64,000 nucleotides of DNA from Eubacterium plexicaudatum ASF492 (GTDB lineage Bacteria > Bacillota > Clostridia > Lachnospirales > Lachnospiraceae). The first letter of the stretch is position 1. Each line of letters opens with the position of its first letter. The notes under the pieces are model-generated. The model ran no database searches. It was given only the letters and a program-made list of their open reading frames with translations, and was not told the origin of the DNA. A program made the translations under genes and the position numbers. The stretch lies in the NCBI RefSeq assembly GCF_000364225.2, contig NZ_AQFT02000001.1, positions 4,648,501 to 4,712,500 on the forward strand, written 5' to 3'. Of this stretch, positions 20,015 to 29,661 are shown one piece after another.

Positions 20015-20042
20015 TTGTATTTATGGAAAATTATGGTATAAT
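20015..20042 (+). promoter_or_regulatory. Probable promoter of tRNA-Ser
   Basis: TTGTAT at 20015-20020 and TATAAT at 20037-20042, 16 bases apart, lie 24 bases before the mature tRNA 5' end. Confidence 0.6.
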
Positions 20043-20065
20043 CTTAATACAGTATTAATTTTTAT

Positions 20066-20150
20066 GGAGAGTTGTCCGAGTGGTTTAAGGTGCGGCTCTC
20101 GAAAAGCCGTGTGCTTCACAGCACCGTGGGTTCGAATCCCATGCTCTCCG
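20066..20150 (+). tRNA. tRNA-Ser (anticodon CGA)
   Basis: Complete cloverleaf of 85 bases with the long variable arm of class II tRNAs. Acceptor GGAGAGT pairs with GCTCTCC; the anticodon stem CGGCT/AGCCG holds the loop CTCGAAA, giving CGA; the T-arm contains GGGTTCGAATCCC. CCA is not encoded. A terminator follows at 20208. Confidence 0.97.
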
Positions 20151-20207
20151 TTTGATGTACTGTACATCAGTACGGTACTTTCTATTAATACATCCTACCT
20201 CCAATTT

Positions 20208-20243
20208 AAAAAAAGAGTTCTGTTTGGACAGAACTCTTTTTTA
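20208..20243 (+). terminator. Bidirectional terminator between tRNA-Ser and larB
   Basis: AGAGTTCTGT pairs with ACAGAACTCT (10 bp, TTGG loop), flanked by an A-run and a T-run. It can end tRNA-Ser transcription on the plus strand and larB on the minus strand. Confidence 0.9.
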
Positions 20244-20244
20244 T

Positions 20245-20997
20245 TTACTGTTTTCCATTTTCAGCCAGCCGATTTATTTGTGCGGACAGATATCCGGCTC
20301 CATATCCATTATCAATATTCACAACAGCGATTCCGTTGGCGCATGAATTAATCATGGTAAGCAGAGCAGATAAACCGTGCATCGAAGCCCCATATCCAAT
20401 GGAAGTAGGTACGGCAATGACAGGTTTATCCACCAGTCCGCCAATAACACTGGCAAGCGCTCCCTCCATACCGGCTACGGCAACGACACAGTTCGCTTTT
20501 TGAATCGTATCAAGCTTTGACAGCAGTCGATGTAATCCACTGACACCGACATCATATATCCGTTCTACCGCCGTTCCAAAATATTCTGCTGTCTGCGCAG
20601 CCTCTTCTGCCACAGGAATATCTGCCGTACCCGCAGTGCAGACAACTGCTTTTCCACTTTTTATTTTGTCTGTTTCTTCTATTTTAATAATCTTCGAAAT
20701 CGGATCGTATATGGTCTGCGGATATTTTCTCCGGATCATCTCATACTGTTCCTGTGAAGCTCTCGTTCCAAACACTTCCTGATTCTGCTCATATAATCTG
20801 CCGAAAATCTGCAGCAAATGCTCATCTGCTTTTCCGCTGCAAAAAATCACTTCTGCAAAACCGGAACGTATTTGTCTGTGTGTATCCAGCTTGGCATAAC
20901 CCATTTCTTCATATGGCTGTCTGCGAAAATACTGTTCCGCCTCTTCTATTGTATATTCACCGGACCGTACCTTCTTTAAAATCTCTCTCGTTTCCAT
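20245..20997 (-). CDS. larB: Nickel-pincer nucleotide biosynthesis carboxylase LarB
   Basis: LarB carboxylates and hydrolyses nicotinic acid adenine dinucleotide in the first step of the nickel-pincer cofactor of lactate racemase-type enzymes. The 250-residue protein has the AIR-carboxylase-like core: VCTAGTADIPVAEEAAQTAEYFG, YDVGVSGLHRLL, VVAVAGMEGALASVIGGLV and PTSIGYGASMHG. Length is normal. The partner genes larC and larE are not in this window. It is followed by a shared terminator and lies downstream of a HAD gene. Confidence 0.93.
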   Translation of the reverse strand: METREILKKVRSGEYTIEEAEQYFRRQPYEEMGYAKLDTHRQIRSGFAEVIFCSGKADEHLLQIFGRLYEQNQEVFGTRASQEQYEMIRRKYPQTIYDPISKIIKIEETDKIKSGKAVVCTAGTADIPVAEEAAQTAEYFGTAVERIYDVGVSGLHRLLSKLDTIQKANCVVAVAGMEGALASVIGGLVDKPVIAVPTSIGYGASMHGLSALLTMINSCANGIAVVNIDNGYGAGYLSAQINRLAENGKQ

Positions 20998-21026
20998 TTA
21001 CTATTGTGTCTCCGCTTTCCTTATTC

Positions 21027-21689
21027 TTATGCCTGCGATTTATGTCTTTCTAACAGTTCAATCACATTTTCCAGATTGTCCACACATGCATACAACATTC
21101 TTCTTAACTCTTCATCCGGCTGACTTAAATCCGGTATCATAACCGGACACATTCCGGCACGATATGCCGATAAAATTCCATTTGGAGAATCCTCCAACGC
21201 CATACATTCCACAGGATTTACTTTCAGTTCGGAAGCTGCTTTCAGATAAATATCCGGTGCCGGCTTTCCATTTTCAACCATGGAAGCACATACAATACGG
21301 TCAAAATATTTCAGACGATCCAAAGATTCAAGATAACGTCTTGTCCTCTCCGGATCCGTAGCCGTAGCAACCGCAGTCAGATAGCAATGTTGTTTTAAAT
21401 ATTCCAACAATTTGCCAAGCCCGGGTTTTTCATCCAATCCGTGTTGTTCTATATGATCGGCCATTAATTTGATGCGCAGTGTTCTTACCTTATAATAATC
21501 AAAATCATTTCCGATTTCGGCTTTCAGTTTTGGTATCGCATATTTTGCTTCCAAACTGCGAATGCCTATGATATGTTCTGCTTTCATAGCATATCCATAA
21601 TGATGTGCCGCTTCGATCCAGTATTTTACCAATAATCTTTCCGTATCAATCATCAGGCCATCCATATCAAATACAACTGCTTTTATCAT
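21027..21689 (-). CDS. HAD-superfamily phosphatase, beta-phosphoglucomutase-like
   Basis: A 220-residue HAD subfamily IA enzyme of unknown substrate. Motif I is VVFDMDGLMIDTE (nucleophile Asp near residue 8), motif II lies in VATATDPERTRRYL, the motif III Lys in NGKPAPDIYLKAA and motif IV in ALEDSPNGILSAYRAGM. The helical cap is at about residues 16-80. Start ATG 21689 has GGAGG before it. Phosphatase or sugar phosphomutase activity fits; sequence alone does not decide. Confidence 0.88.
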   Translation of the reverse strand: MIKAVVFDMDGLMIDTERLLVKYWIEAAHHYGYAMKAEHIIGIRSLEAKYAIPKLKAEIGNDFDYYKVRTLRIKLMADHIEQHGLDEKPGLGKLLEYLKQHCYLTAVATATDPERTRRYLESLDRLKYFDRIVCASMVENGKPAPDIYLKAASELKVNPVECMALEDSPNGILSAYRAGMCPVMIPDLSQPDEELRRMLYACVDNLENVIELLERHKSQA

Positions 21690-21820
21690 AAATTTCCTCC
21701 ACAAACGCTAATTTCCGGATAAGATAATTCACGCCCAAATCATTATTTTTAATAAAAAAAGCGGAGACTTTATCATGTCCCGCATATTTTCATGTATCTT
21801 CTCAATAAATTATTTTTTAT

Positions 21821-22080
21821 GGACATCCTGCTTTGAATCCCGACCATAAACGTTACCCTGGCAGTTAACTCGGCTCAGGCTCCCTCACGGCACACAAGAG
21901 CTCTTGCTTAGTGCTGCTCCATTCCTGACCTGACACGGTTCACAAGTTCCTGTTGCGCGAGACCCAAACGTCAACGCCACTTACCAGGGGCTGCTTTACA
22001 GTCTAAAGACCCGAGGCAGGATATGACCCCAGCTATAGCGGATTGCTGGTACAGGGCACCGCTAGCGCCCCGGCTGTCCG
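21821..22080 (-). ncRNA. ffs: Large bacterial signal recognition particle RNA (scRNA)
   Basis: About 260 bases of unusually GC-rich sequence in AT-rich surroundings. It contains the conserved SRP apical motif (GTGTCAGGTCAGGAATGGAG followed by CAGCA) and an Alu-domain 5' part with GCTAGCGGTGCCCTGTACC and CAATCCGCTATAGC, as in the Gram-positive long form. The ends pair (GGACA with TGTCC). A consensus promoter places the transcription start at about 22080. The 3' end is estimated from the pairing. Confidence 0.95.
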
Positions 22081-22086
22081 TTTTTT

Positions 22087-22115
22087 ATTATATAGTGTTT
22101 TTATCAGATTGTCAA
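22087..22115 (-). promoter_or_regulatory. Consensus sigma-A promoter of SRP RNA
   Basis: On the minus strand TTGACA (22115-22110), a 17-base spacer and TATAAT (22092-22087), both perfect, ending seven bases before the SRP RNA 5' end. Confidence 0.85.
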
Positions 22116-22735
22116 ATTATTTTTAAAACCGGATAATAAAAGGGAAAAACTATGGAAAATTTATAATTTTAATTCCTATTTATTATTTAATAAGCGGATA
22201 ATATATACATAATATTATTATATCTTACTATCCTGTTTAGATTTTGTCATTTATTAAAATTTTATAAATTATTCTTTCCTTTTTCTTTATATTTTTTTAA
22301 TATTCTCTGTATTCGCACTATATAACTATATTTTTAATTATTCATATATTTTCTAAAATATTCAGACTATATTTTATAATTTTTTGTGACTTTTATTAAA
22401 ATATAATTTTATTTTAAGTATTTTATTATATTTTAAGTAAGTTAATATCAATTATAGCACCGAAAATTTCAGATTTAATTAATTGAAATTATGAGTTTAT
22501 GACCTGTTTATTATGTTTTTCTTGCGATAAGCAGTATATTATTATGTATAGAATTATTGTTATTTTTTTATTAATAGGCAAAAATATGCATTTTATTCCC
22601 ATTACGTGTCTTCTTTCAAATGAAAATATCAAATTATAAAAATAATCAAATATAATTTTATAATTTGCTACTTTTCCTGCTTTTTAAGCAATAAAATCTG
22701 CCAAAGATTATGTATGTCTTAATTGATATAAATCA
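22116..22735 (-). other. AT-rich non-coding stretch
   Basis: About 620 bases of very AT-rich DNA with poly-T/A tracts between the SRP RNA promoter and the flagellin terminator. I see no open frame with codon structure, no tRNA, no long inverted repeat and no recognisable mobile-element end. It may be decayed sequence. Confidence 0.6.
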
Positions 22736-22779
22736 AAAACATGAGAAAAACAATTCGGAATATCCATTGTTTTTCTCAT
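22736..22779 (-). terminator. Flagellin terminator
   Basis: ATGAGAAAAACAAT pairs with ATTGTTTTTCTCAT around an 11-base loop, followed on the minus strand by GTTTTTG. It lies 18 bases after the flagellin stop codon. Confidence 0.85.
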
Positions 22780-22796
22780 GCCTTGTTTTTTATTTA

Positions 22797-24105
22797 TTAT
22801 GCTAACAGTGATGCGATACCATCATTATTTTTATTTACCTGGGCCAACATAACCTGACCAAACTGCTCGATGATTTTATTTTTAGAATAGTTTACCATTT
22901 CTTCCGCCATATCCGTATCTCTTAATTTACTTTCGGATCTTTGTGTATTTTCGGAAGTATTTTCAACAGACGACATTGCCTTTTCCAGTCGATTCTGCAT
23001 AGCTCCCAGATACGCTCTGTATTCGGACAGATTGTCAATGGCATTTTTTACATCATCCATTGTTTTTCCGGCATTTTCGAAAGAATCAACATCCAATCTC
23101 CCAAGACCAAGTGTTCCGGAATTAATGGTTCGTATTTTAAGTGTAATTTCCTGGAATGGCCTGTCATTGACCTGTAAATGATAATCTTCTTCTAACTTAA
23201 GCATATCATTTGCCAGAATCATTCCCATATTTGGAGCATATGGCGGATGATTATAAGTAGAATAAAAGATCATTTTTGATCCTTCTATGCTGACTCCATT
23301 TGCATGGCCAATCAGTATATCCTGCCCATTACCTCCCATATTTCCCTGTACACTGTTTACCAGATCAAAAATCTGCTTTACAATGTCGCTCCCATTTTTA
23401 TATTGGCATCTTTTACTCCGATGTTGACAAAAATATCACTATGTCCACCAGTCGGAGTATTAATACTTGAAGTAGCCTGATCTGAAAATTGGAAAACAAA
23501 TTCCTGAGAACAATTGTCCGAACAGGTTACCGTAAATTTCTTACCAATCAGTTCTTCTTTATTCGTCGCCGTTACATTTTTAAAATCAAGCGTTTTTCCA
23601 TGTACGGATGTGTGATTTGGTATATTAGTAAAAACATCGTCCATAATAACATTCGAATAATCATCCGAATCAATCTCAACCAATTGTTTTGCCCACAAAA
23701 TCCTTTGTGTATTGAACATCGTATCTTTGGAAGTTCGGTTGATTTCAGATTTTAACTGAAGTAATTCTTTATGAATCGCTTCTCTGTCTTCTTCTTTATT
23801 AATATCATTTGCCGCCTGTGTTGAAAGTTCATTCATTCTCTGTAAAATATCGTGTACTTCCGTTAATGCGCCATCTGCTGTCTGAATCAATGAAATTCCA
23901 TCCTGAATATTTGTAGATGCTTTATTCAACCCTCGAATCTGGTATCTCATTTTTTCCGAAATCTGCAGTCCGGCCGCATCATCTGCCGAACGGTTAATTC
24001 TATATCCTGAAGATAATTTTTCCGTATTTTTTTCTTACTCTCGGAAACGATACCCAATTGCCGATCGGTATTCATTGCCATCAAATTATGTGTAATAATT
24101 GCCAT
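22797..24105 (-). CDS. hag: Flagellin, two frameshifts
   Basis: Filament protein of about 436 residues after restoring two bases. The N-terminus (MAIITHNLMAMNTDRQLG, then the repaired LSSGYRINRSADDAAGLQIS and QIRGLNKASTNIQDGISLIQ) and the C-terminus (ENTQRSESKLRDTDMAEEM, ending EQFGQVMLAQVNKNNDGIASLLA) are conserved flagellin ends; the central part is variable. Bases are missing at T-runs 24027-24033 (restores KKKNTEKLSSGY) and 23395-23399 (restores NGSDIVKQIFDLV). Start ATG 24105 has GAGGTG seven bases upstream. It has its own sigma-28 promoter and terminator, away from the flgM operon. Confidence 0.92.
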
Positions 24106-24174
24106 ACCCACACACCTCGCATTTCTATCATTATCATATGACTTTTTATCCCCGTATACACTACTCCATTATCT

Positions 24175-24202
24175 ATTTCGGCACTCTTTTATAAAAACTT
24201 TA
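24175..24202 (-). promoter_or_regulatory. Sigma-28 type promoter of flagellin
   Basis: On the minus strand TAAA (24202-24199), a 16-base spacer and GCCGAAAT (24182-24175), near the TAAA-N15-GCCGATAA consensus, about 70 bases upstream of the flagellin start. Confidence 0.7.
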
Positions 24203-24223
24203 GGCATAAACTTTTCATTGAGA

Positions 24224-24254
24224 TAAAAATAGCTGGGATTTCCCCAGCTATTTT
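24224..24254 (-). terminator. ATP synthase operon terminator
   Basis: AAATAGCTGGG pairs with CCCAGCTATTT, with TTTTTAT following on the minus strand; it overlaps the end of atpC. Confidence 0.88.
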
Positions 24255-24662
24255 CTATTTTGCTATATCAATACGTATTAATGCTTTTTTCAAAGCAATT
24301 TCCGCACGTTTTACATCAAGACCTGCTTCTTTCATTTTCAGCCGCCGTTCCGCACGCATTTTTGCTTCTTCAGCGCGATTTTTGTCAATTTCATCCGGCC
24401 ATTCGGCAACTTCTGCAAGCAGCGTTACCTTATCACCTAAAATTTCAACAAATCCGGAATGTACGGCAGCCTGTTTAGAATCGCCTTCTTCCGTAATCGT
24501 TACGATTCCCGGAGCAAGCACGGCAGTCAGCGGAATGTGATTTTTATACACTCCGATATCGCCTTCTGTCGTTGTAAATTCAATCATAAAAGCCTGTCCG
24601 GTATAAAACACACGTTCTGGTGTAATAATCTCTACTTGAAACAATTTGTTTGCATCTGCCAT
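24255..24662 (-). CDS. atpC: F1Fo ATP synthase epsilon subunit
   Basis: Rotor subunit that couples the central stalk to the c-ring and can inhibit ATP hydrolysis. The 135-residue product has the N-terminal beta-sandwich (FQVEIITPERVFYTGQAFMIEFTTTEGDIGVYKNHIPLTA) and the C-terminal two-helix segment. The family usually has 130-140 residues. Last gene of the atp operon, 11 bases after atpD, just before the terminator. Confidence 0.96.
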   Translation of the reverse strand: MADANKLFQVEIITPERVFYTGQAFMIEFTTTEGDIGVYKNHIPLTAVLAPGIVTITEEGDSKQAAVHSGFVEILGDKVTLLAEVAEWPDEIDKNRAEEAKMRAERRLKMKEAGLDVKRAEIALKKALIRIDIAK

Positions 24663-24673
24663 AACGTCACCCC

Positions 24674-26062
24674 TTACTTCATACGGGCACGTACTTCATC
24701 AATAGTTCCCGCATTCAAGAAATGACCTTCCGGTACATCATCATGCTTTCCTTCCAATATTTCACGGAATCCGCGTATTGTCTCGGCAACCGGCACATAT
24801 TTACCTTCCAGACCGGTAAACTGAGTAGCTACAGAGAATGGCTGCGATAAAAATCTCTGAATCTTTCTTGCACGATTTACAACCATTTTATCGTCCTCTG
24901 AAAGCTCATCCATACCCAGAATCGCGATAATATCCTGCAGTTCTTTGTACTTCTGCAAAATTGCCTGTACTTCGCGCGCCGTATCAAAATGCTCCTGTCC
25001 TACAATACGTGGATCCAGAATTCTTGAAGTAGACGCAAGTGGATCTACCGCCGGATAAATACCAAGCTCTACGATCGAACGTTCCAATACCGTTGTGGCA
25101 TCCAGATGGGCAAATGTTGTAGCAGGCGCAGGGTCTGTCAAGTCATCGGCAGGCACATAAACAGCCTGTACAGATGTGATCGAACCATTTTTTGTAGATG
25201 TAATACGCTCCTGCAGCGCACCCATTTCCGTCTGCAGTGTAGGCTGATAACCTACCGCCGACGGCATACGTCCAAGCAAAGCAGATACTTCCGAACCGGC
25301 CTGCGTAAAACGGAAAATATTGTCGATAAACAACAATACATCCTTTCCGCCTTTGTCACGGAAATATTCTGCCATTGTAAGTCCTGACAGAGCCACACGC
25401 ATTCTTGCTCCCGGCGGTTCATTCATCTGTCCGAACACCATAGTCGTTTTATCAATAACGCCGGATTCTTTCATTTCATAATAAAGGTCATTTCCTTCAC
25501 GGGTTCTTTCGCCTACTCCTGTAAATACGGAATATCCGCCGTGCTCCGTAGCAATATTATGAATCAACTCCTGAATTAATACGGTCTTGCCTACACCGGC
25601 GCCGCCAAATAATCCGATCTTTCCACCTTTTTGATATGGGCAGAGCAAATCTACGACTTTAATGCCTGTTTCCAGTATTTCTGCAGAAGTAGACTGTTCT
25701 TCAAAAGCAGGCGCTTTTCTGTGGATTGGGCTATATTCTACACCTGTTGGAGGATCAATCTCATCAATTGGTTCACCAAGGACATTGAACATACGACCTA
25801 ATGTATTTTCACCAACCGGAACACTGATCGCAGCTCCTGTCGCCACAGCATCCATGCCGCGTACAAGTCCGTCTGTCGGTCCCATGGCAATACATCTGAC
25901 GGTATCATCACCCAAATGCTGCGCTACCTCAACTACAAGTCTGCTGCCGTCTTTCCGTGTAATCTCTATGGATTCATTAATTTCCGGCAGTATTCCTGTA
26001 AACTTGATATCCAGGACAGCTCCAACGATCTGAGTGATTTTCCCAATATTCGTTTTTGCCAT
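24674..26062 (-). CDS. atpD: F1Fo ATP synthase beta subunit
   Basis: Catalytic subunit of F1. The 462-residue protein is intact and has Walker A (FGGAGVGKTVLIQE), the catalytic Glu region (TGVGERTREGNDLY), Walker B (VLLFIDNIFRFTQAG) and ALLGRMPSAVGYQPTL. Length is normal. It lies between atpG and atpC in the usual order. Confidence 0.98.
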   Translation of the reverse strand: MAKTNIGKITQIVGAVLDIKFTGILPEINESIEITRKDGSRLVVEVAQHLGDDTVRCIAMGPTDGLVRGMDAVATGAAISVPVGENTLGRMFNVLGEPIDEIDPPTGVEYSPIHRKAPAFEEQSTSAEILETGIKVVDLLCPYQKGGKIGLFGGAGVGKTVLIQELIHNIATEHGGYSVFTGVGERTREGNDLYYEMKESGVIDKTTMVFGQMNEPPGARMRVALSGLTMAEYFRDKGGKDVLLFIDNIFRFTQAGSEVSALLGRMPSAVGYQPTLQTEMGALQERITSTKNGSITSVQAVYVPADDLTDPAPATTFAHLDATTVLERSIVELGIYPAVDPLASTSRILDPRIVGQEHFDTAREVQAILQKYKELQDIIAILGMDELSEDDKMVVNRARKIQRFLSQPFSVATQFTGLEGKYVPVAETIRGFREILEGKHDDVPEGHFLNAGTIDEVRARMK

Positions 26063-26102
26063 TTTTTTCTATCACTCCTTTTTATATATTCGCACTTTAT
26101 TT

Positions 26103-26960
26103 CTAACTAATTGCCTCCGCACCTGCAATAATTTCGGTCAGCTCTTGTGTAATAGAACCCTGACGGGCACGGTTATATTTCAGAGACAAATCACTAATCA
26201 TTTCTTCCGCATTACTTGTGGCAGAATCCATTGCCTGCATCCTTGCACCGTTCTCACTCGCAACTGCTTCCACAAGCGCACCGTAAAAAATACTTGTCAC
26301 GTATTTTGGAATTATCAGATCCAGAGCTTCTCTCTCATTCGGCTCATAATTCATAATTAAATTTTTATCAGCTGCCGACATCTCTTCTTCGGAAAATTCT
26401 ACCGGAAGTAATTTCATCAGACTCGGTACATGAACTACGGTATTTTTAAAATGCGTATATGCCAGATAAATCTGACCTATTTTGCCATCCGTAAAGTCTT
26501 TTAATACTTTGTCACAAATTTCCATTGCATCCTTATAAGTAGGATTCTCGATTACATCCGAAGCGTCTTCTTCTATATGATATCCTTTTCGTTCCAGCGT
26601 ATCTCTTCCTTTTGTACCAATCGTGTACAACAGCACTCTGTCTTTATCAAGACCGCTGTTTTGTATCAGTTTTGTAATATTGGAATTATATCCGCCGGCA
26701 AGACCACGGTTGGAAGTAATAACTACAACTGCTATTTTATCCGATCCGTTGTCAGACAAATACGGATGATCCATATTGCCCGATCTTGCAAGAATAGATG
26801 TTACGGTATGATACATATGCTGAAAATACGGATCTGTACGTTCTGCATGTGTTTTTGCTTTCTGCAGTTTTACGGTAGAAACTAATTTCATGGCTTTTGT
26901 GATTTGCTGCGTACTCTGTATGCTGCTTTTACGTCTTTTTATGTCTCTCATCGAGGCCAT
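26103..26960 (-). CDS. atpG: F1Fo ATP synthase gamma subunit
   Basis: Central rotor shaft of F1. The 285-residue product begins MASMRDIKRRKSSIQSTQQI and has the conserved MKLVSTVKLQKA, VVITSNRGLAGGYNSNI and the C-terminal ENGARMQAMDSATSNAEEMI helix. Length is normal and the frame is intact. Confidence 0.97.
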   Translation of the reverse strand: MASMRDIKRRKSSIQSTQQITKAMKLVSTVKLQKAKTHAERTDPYFQHMYHTVTSILARSGNMDHPYLSDNGSDKIAVVVITSNRGLAGGYNSNITKLIQNSGLDKDRVLLYTIGTKGRDTLERKGYHIEEDASDVIENPTYKDAMEICDKVLKDFTDGKIGQIYLAYTHFKNTVVHVPSLMKLLPVEFSEEEMSAADKNLIMNYEPNEREALDLIIPKYVTSIFYGALVEAVASENGARMQAMDSATSNAEEMISDLSLKYNRARQGSITQELTEIIAGAEAIS

Positions 26961-26996
26961 AATGTGTCACCGCCTTATTTTATATTTCAAATATTT

Positions 26997-28500
26997 CTAC
27001 CGAAATGATTTTTTACATTCTTCAATCGCCCGGATCAGTTTCTTTTCTATCTCATCTTCCAATACCTTTGTCGTACGGATAGATTCCGGAATTTCCGGAT
27101 ATTTTGTGTCAATATACTCAAACAGCTCGCTTTCAAAACGCAGAACATCTTCTGTCGGAATGTCTAACAGATATTTCTTTGTCGCTACATAAATAATAAT
27201 TACCTGCTTTTCTACCGGCATCGGCTGATACTGCGGCTGTTTTAGAATCTCTTTAATTCTTTCACCCTGATCCAGTTTTTCCTTTGTATCTGCATCAAGC
27301 TCGGAACCAAACTGTGAAAAAGCCGCAAGCTCGCGATACTGTGCCAGTTCCGTACGAATAGGAGCAGAAATCTTTTTGATAGCCTTAATCTGTGCCGAAC
27401 CACCTACACGGGATACGGACAGGCCGGCATTGATCGCCGGACGAAAACCGGCATTAAACATTTCCGTCTCCAGATAAATCTGACCATCCGTAATAGAAAT
27501 GACATTTGTAGGAATGTATGCGGATACGTCGCCTGCCTGTGTTTCAATAATCGGTAAAGCGGTCAGAGAACCTCCACCTAATTTATCTGACAGTCTTGCC
27601 GCACGCTCAAGCAGTCTGGAATGCAGATAAAAACATCACCCGGATAAGCTTCACGTCCTGGCGGTCTTCGAAGAAGCAGGGAAAGTGTACGATATGCCGT
27701 AGCATGTTTACTCAAATCGTCATATACGACAAGCACGTCTTCCCCGTTTTCCATCCATTCTTCTCCAATTGCACATCCCGAATATGGAGCAATATACTGC
27801 AGCGGCGCAAGCTCACTTGCCGTAGCAGCTACTACGGTCGTATAAGCCATTGCTCCGAATTCTTCCAATGTCTTAACGATGGATGCAACGGTAGAAGCTT
27901 TCTGGCCAATAGCTACATAAATACATTTTACGCCCTGACCTTTTGATTAATAATGGTGTCAATTGTAATTGCTGTTTTTCCTGTCTGTCTGTCACCGATG
28001 ATCAGTTCTCGCTGCCCTCTTCCGATCGGTACCATTGAATCAATCGCCTTAATACCGGTCTGCAACGGTGTATCTACGGATTTTCTGGAAATAACGCCGG
28101 ATGCAACTCTTTCGATCTGGCGGAATTTATCTGTTTTAATTGGTCCTTTGCCATCAATCGGCTGTCCTAATGCATTCACAACGCGGCCGATCATTGCATC
28201 CCCAACCGGAACCTCCACTACCCTTCCGGTAGTTTTTACCGTATCTCCCTCATTGATACTTTTCTGGTCACCGAGTAATACGGCGCCAACATTATCTTCT
28301 TCGAGGTTCAATACCATTCCATACACTTCACCTGGGAACTCCAACAGCTCGCCCTGCATCGCATTTTCCAGACCATGAATACGTGCAATACCGTCTGCTA
28401 CCTGAATAACGGTACCAACATCTGCAACTTCCAGCTCTGCAGCGTATCTTTTGATCTGCTCTTTGATGACCGAACTAATCTCCTCTGGTTTTAAATTCAT
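26997..28500 (-). CDS. atpA: F1Fo ATP synthase alpha subunit, two frameshifts
   Basis: Regulatory/structural F1 subunit, about 501 residues when two lost bases are restored. Walker A is IIGDRQTGKTAITIDT. One break is at the GG at 27939-27940; a third G restores TIINQKGQGVKCIYVAIGQK. The other is at the A-run 27629-27633 and restores PGDVFYLHSRLLERAARLS. After both joins the protein runs to the C-terminus (FRPAINAGLSVSRVGGSAQI and beyond). The gene is essential in an otherwise intact operon, so real inactivation is unlikely. Start ATG 28500, with AGGTGA upstream; an in-frame TTG at 28506 is less likely. Confidence 0.93.
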
Positions 28501-28540
28501 GGACAATAGTCACCTACTTTCAACTGTTTTTGCCATATTA

Positions 28541-29095
28541 CTACGGCATTTGTAACTTTAATTTTGATAATTCGGAAGTTAACCTGGACAGCTTATTTTT
28601 TACACTGCCATCCACGACTCTGTCTCCAATCCGAATTACGATCCCTCCGATCAGAGATGCATCAATATTATAAATAAATTCAAACTGTACGTAATTTGTT
28701 GTCTCGAGCAGTTTTCTTCGGATTGCGTCTTTCTGCATCAAAGACAAATCCATCGCAGATGTAATATAAGCCGTTCCTATTTTCTTATACTCTTTTACCT
28801 GCTCAATAAAATATTCCAACACACCGTCAAACTCATGATAATGACCTTTTGCGATTATCATCATCAATAACCCGATCATTTCCTTTGAAGCGCGATCTTT
28901 AAAAACAGTTTCAATAATTTTCTGTTTTTCTTCTATTACAATTTTAGGATGATTCATCATTTTAGCAAGATCTTCGTTCGTCTGAATAATCTCAAGCATC
29001 CGTTTTGCTTCATCAAACAATGCGTCTACCTGTCCGGACTCCAAAGCCAGTTCAAATAATGCATCACCATATGTTTTTGAAACTAGCTTTGCCAT
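28541..29095 (-). CDS. atpH: F1Fo ATP synthase delta subunit
   Basis: Peripheral-stalk subunit joining F1 to the b subunits. The 184-residue protein begins with the conserved KTYGDALFELALESG and ends with the family C-terminal domain (DASLIGGIVIRIGDRVVDGSVKNKLSRL). It overlaps atpF by 13 bases, indicating translational coupling. Confidence 0.95.
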   Translation of the reverse strand: MAKLVSKTYGDALFELALESGQVDALFDEAKRMLEIIQTNEDLAKMMNHPKIVIEEKQKIIETVFKDRASKEMIGLLMMIIAKGHYHEFDGVLEYFIEQVKEYKKIGTAYITSAMDLSLMQKDAIRRKLLETTNYVQFEFIYNIDASLIGGIVIRIGDRVVDGSVKNKLSRLTSELSKLKLQMP

Positions 29096-29598
29096 GTCGA
29101 ATCACCCATTTCTTTCAATGTTTCTTCTACAAGCCCATTCTGAACGCTTGTATCAATAGATGCTGCTACAACTTTTGCAGCCATCATGGATGCAACTGTG
29201 ATCATTTCCTGTTTCATTTCATCCATTGCGCGGCTCTTTTCAAGTTTTGCTTCTTCGTTGGCGCGCAGGATAATACGGGCAGCTTCCTGCTTTGCTTCTT
29301 CAATAATATGTGCTTCATTTTTCAATGCTTTCTGACGTGCTTCGCTTAAAATGGCTTCTGCTTCCTGTTCCGCATTTTTCAGTTTTTCTTCGTATTCTGC
29401 TTTTAATGCGGAAGCTTTCTCTTTATCATTCTTTGCACTGTCAATATCACCCTGAATCTTTCTCTGTCTATCATACAGCATCTTTCGAACCGGATTCAGC
29501 AGCAGATAGGACAATGCCAAAAACAGTACAAAGACCGCAATTGCCAGAAGCACAGCATCATGAATTAATTGAAAATCAAGATTAAATAATCTTTCCAT
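29083..29598 (-). CDS. atpF: F1Fo ATP synthase b subunit
   Basis: Peripheral stalk of Fo. One N-terminal membrane helix (about 12-33, HDAVLLAIAVFVLFLALSYL) is followed by a long charged coiled coil (KNDKEKASALKAEYEEKLKN and on). The 171-residue length is normal. Only one b-type gene is present. Confidence 0.96.
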   Translation of the reverse strand: MERLFNLDFQLIHDAVLLAIAVFVLFLALSYLLLNPVRKMLYDRQRKIQGDIDSAKNDKEKASALKAEYEEKLKNAEQEAEAILSEARQKALKNEAHIIEEAKQEAARIILRANEEAKLEKSRAMDEMKQEMITVASMMAAKVVAASIDTSVQNGLVEETLKEMGDSTWQS

Positions 29599-29661
29599 GT
29601 TCGCTCAGTTCAGCCTCCTTTCCGTCTTTTTTCCATTATACAGACAGTTGTCTGCTATTTC

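Noticed and set aside
25662..28378. Long plus-strand open frames opposite the atp genes
   Set aside because: They lie antisense to strongly conserved atpD and atpA, lack ribosome-binding sites and resemble no protein family.
26997..28500. atpA as three separate genes or a pseudogene
   Set aside because: One added base at each of two homopolymers restores the canonical alpha subunit; the operon is otherwise intact and the gene is essential.
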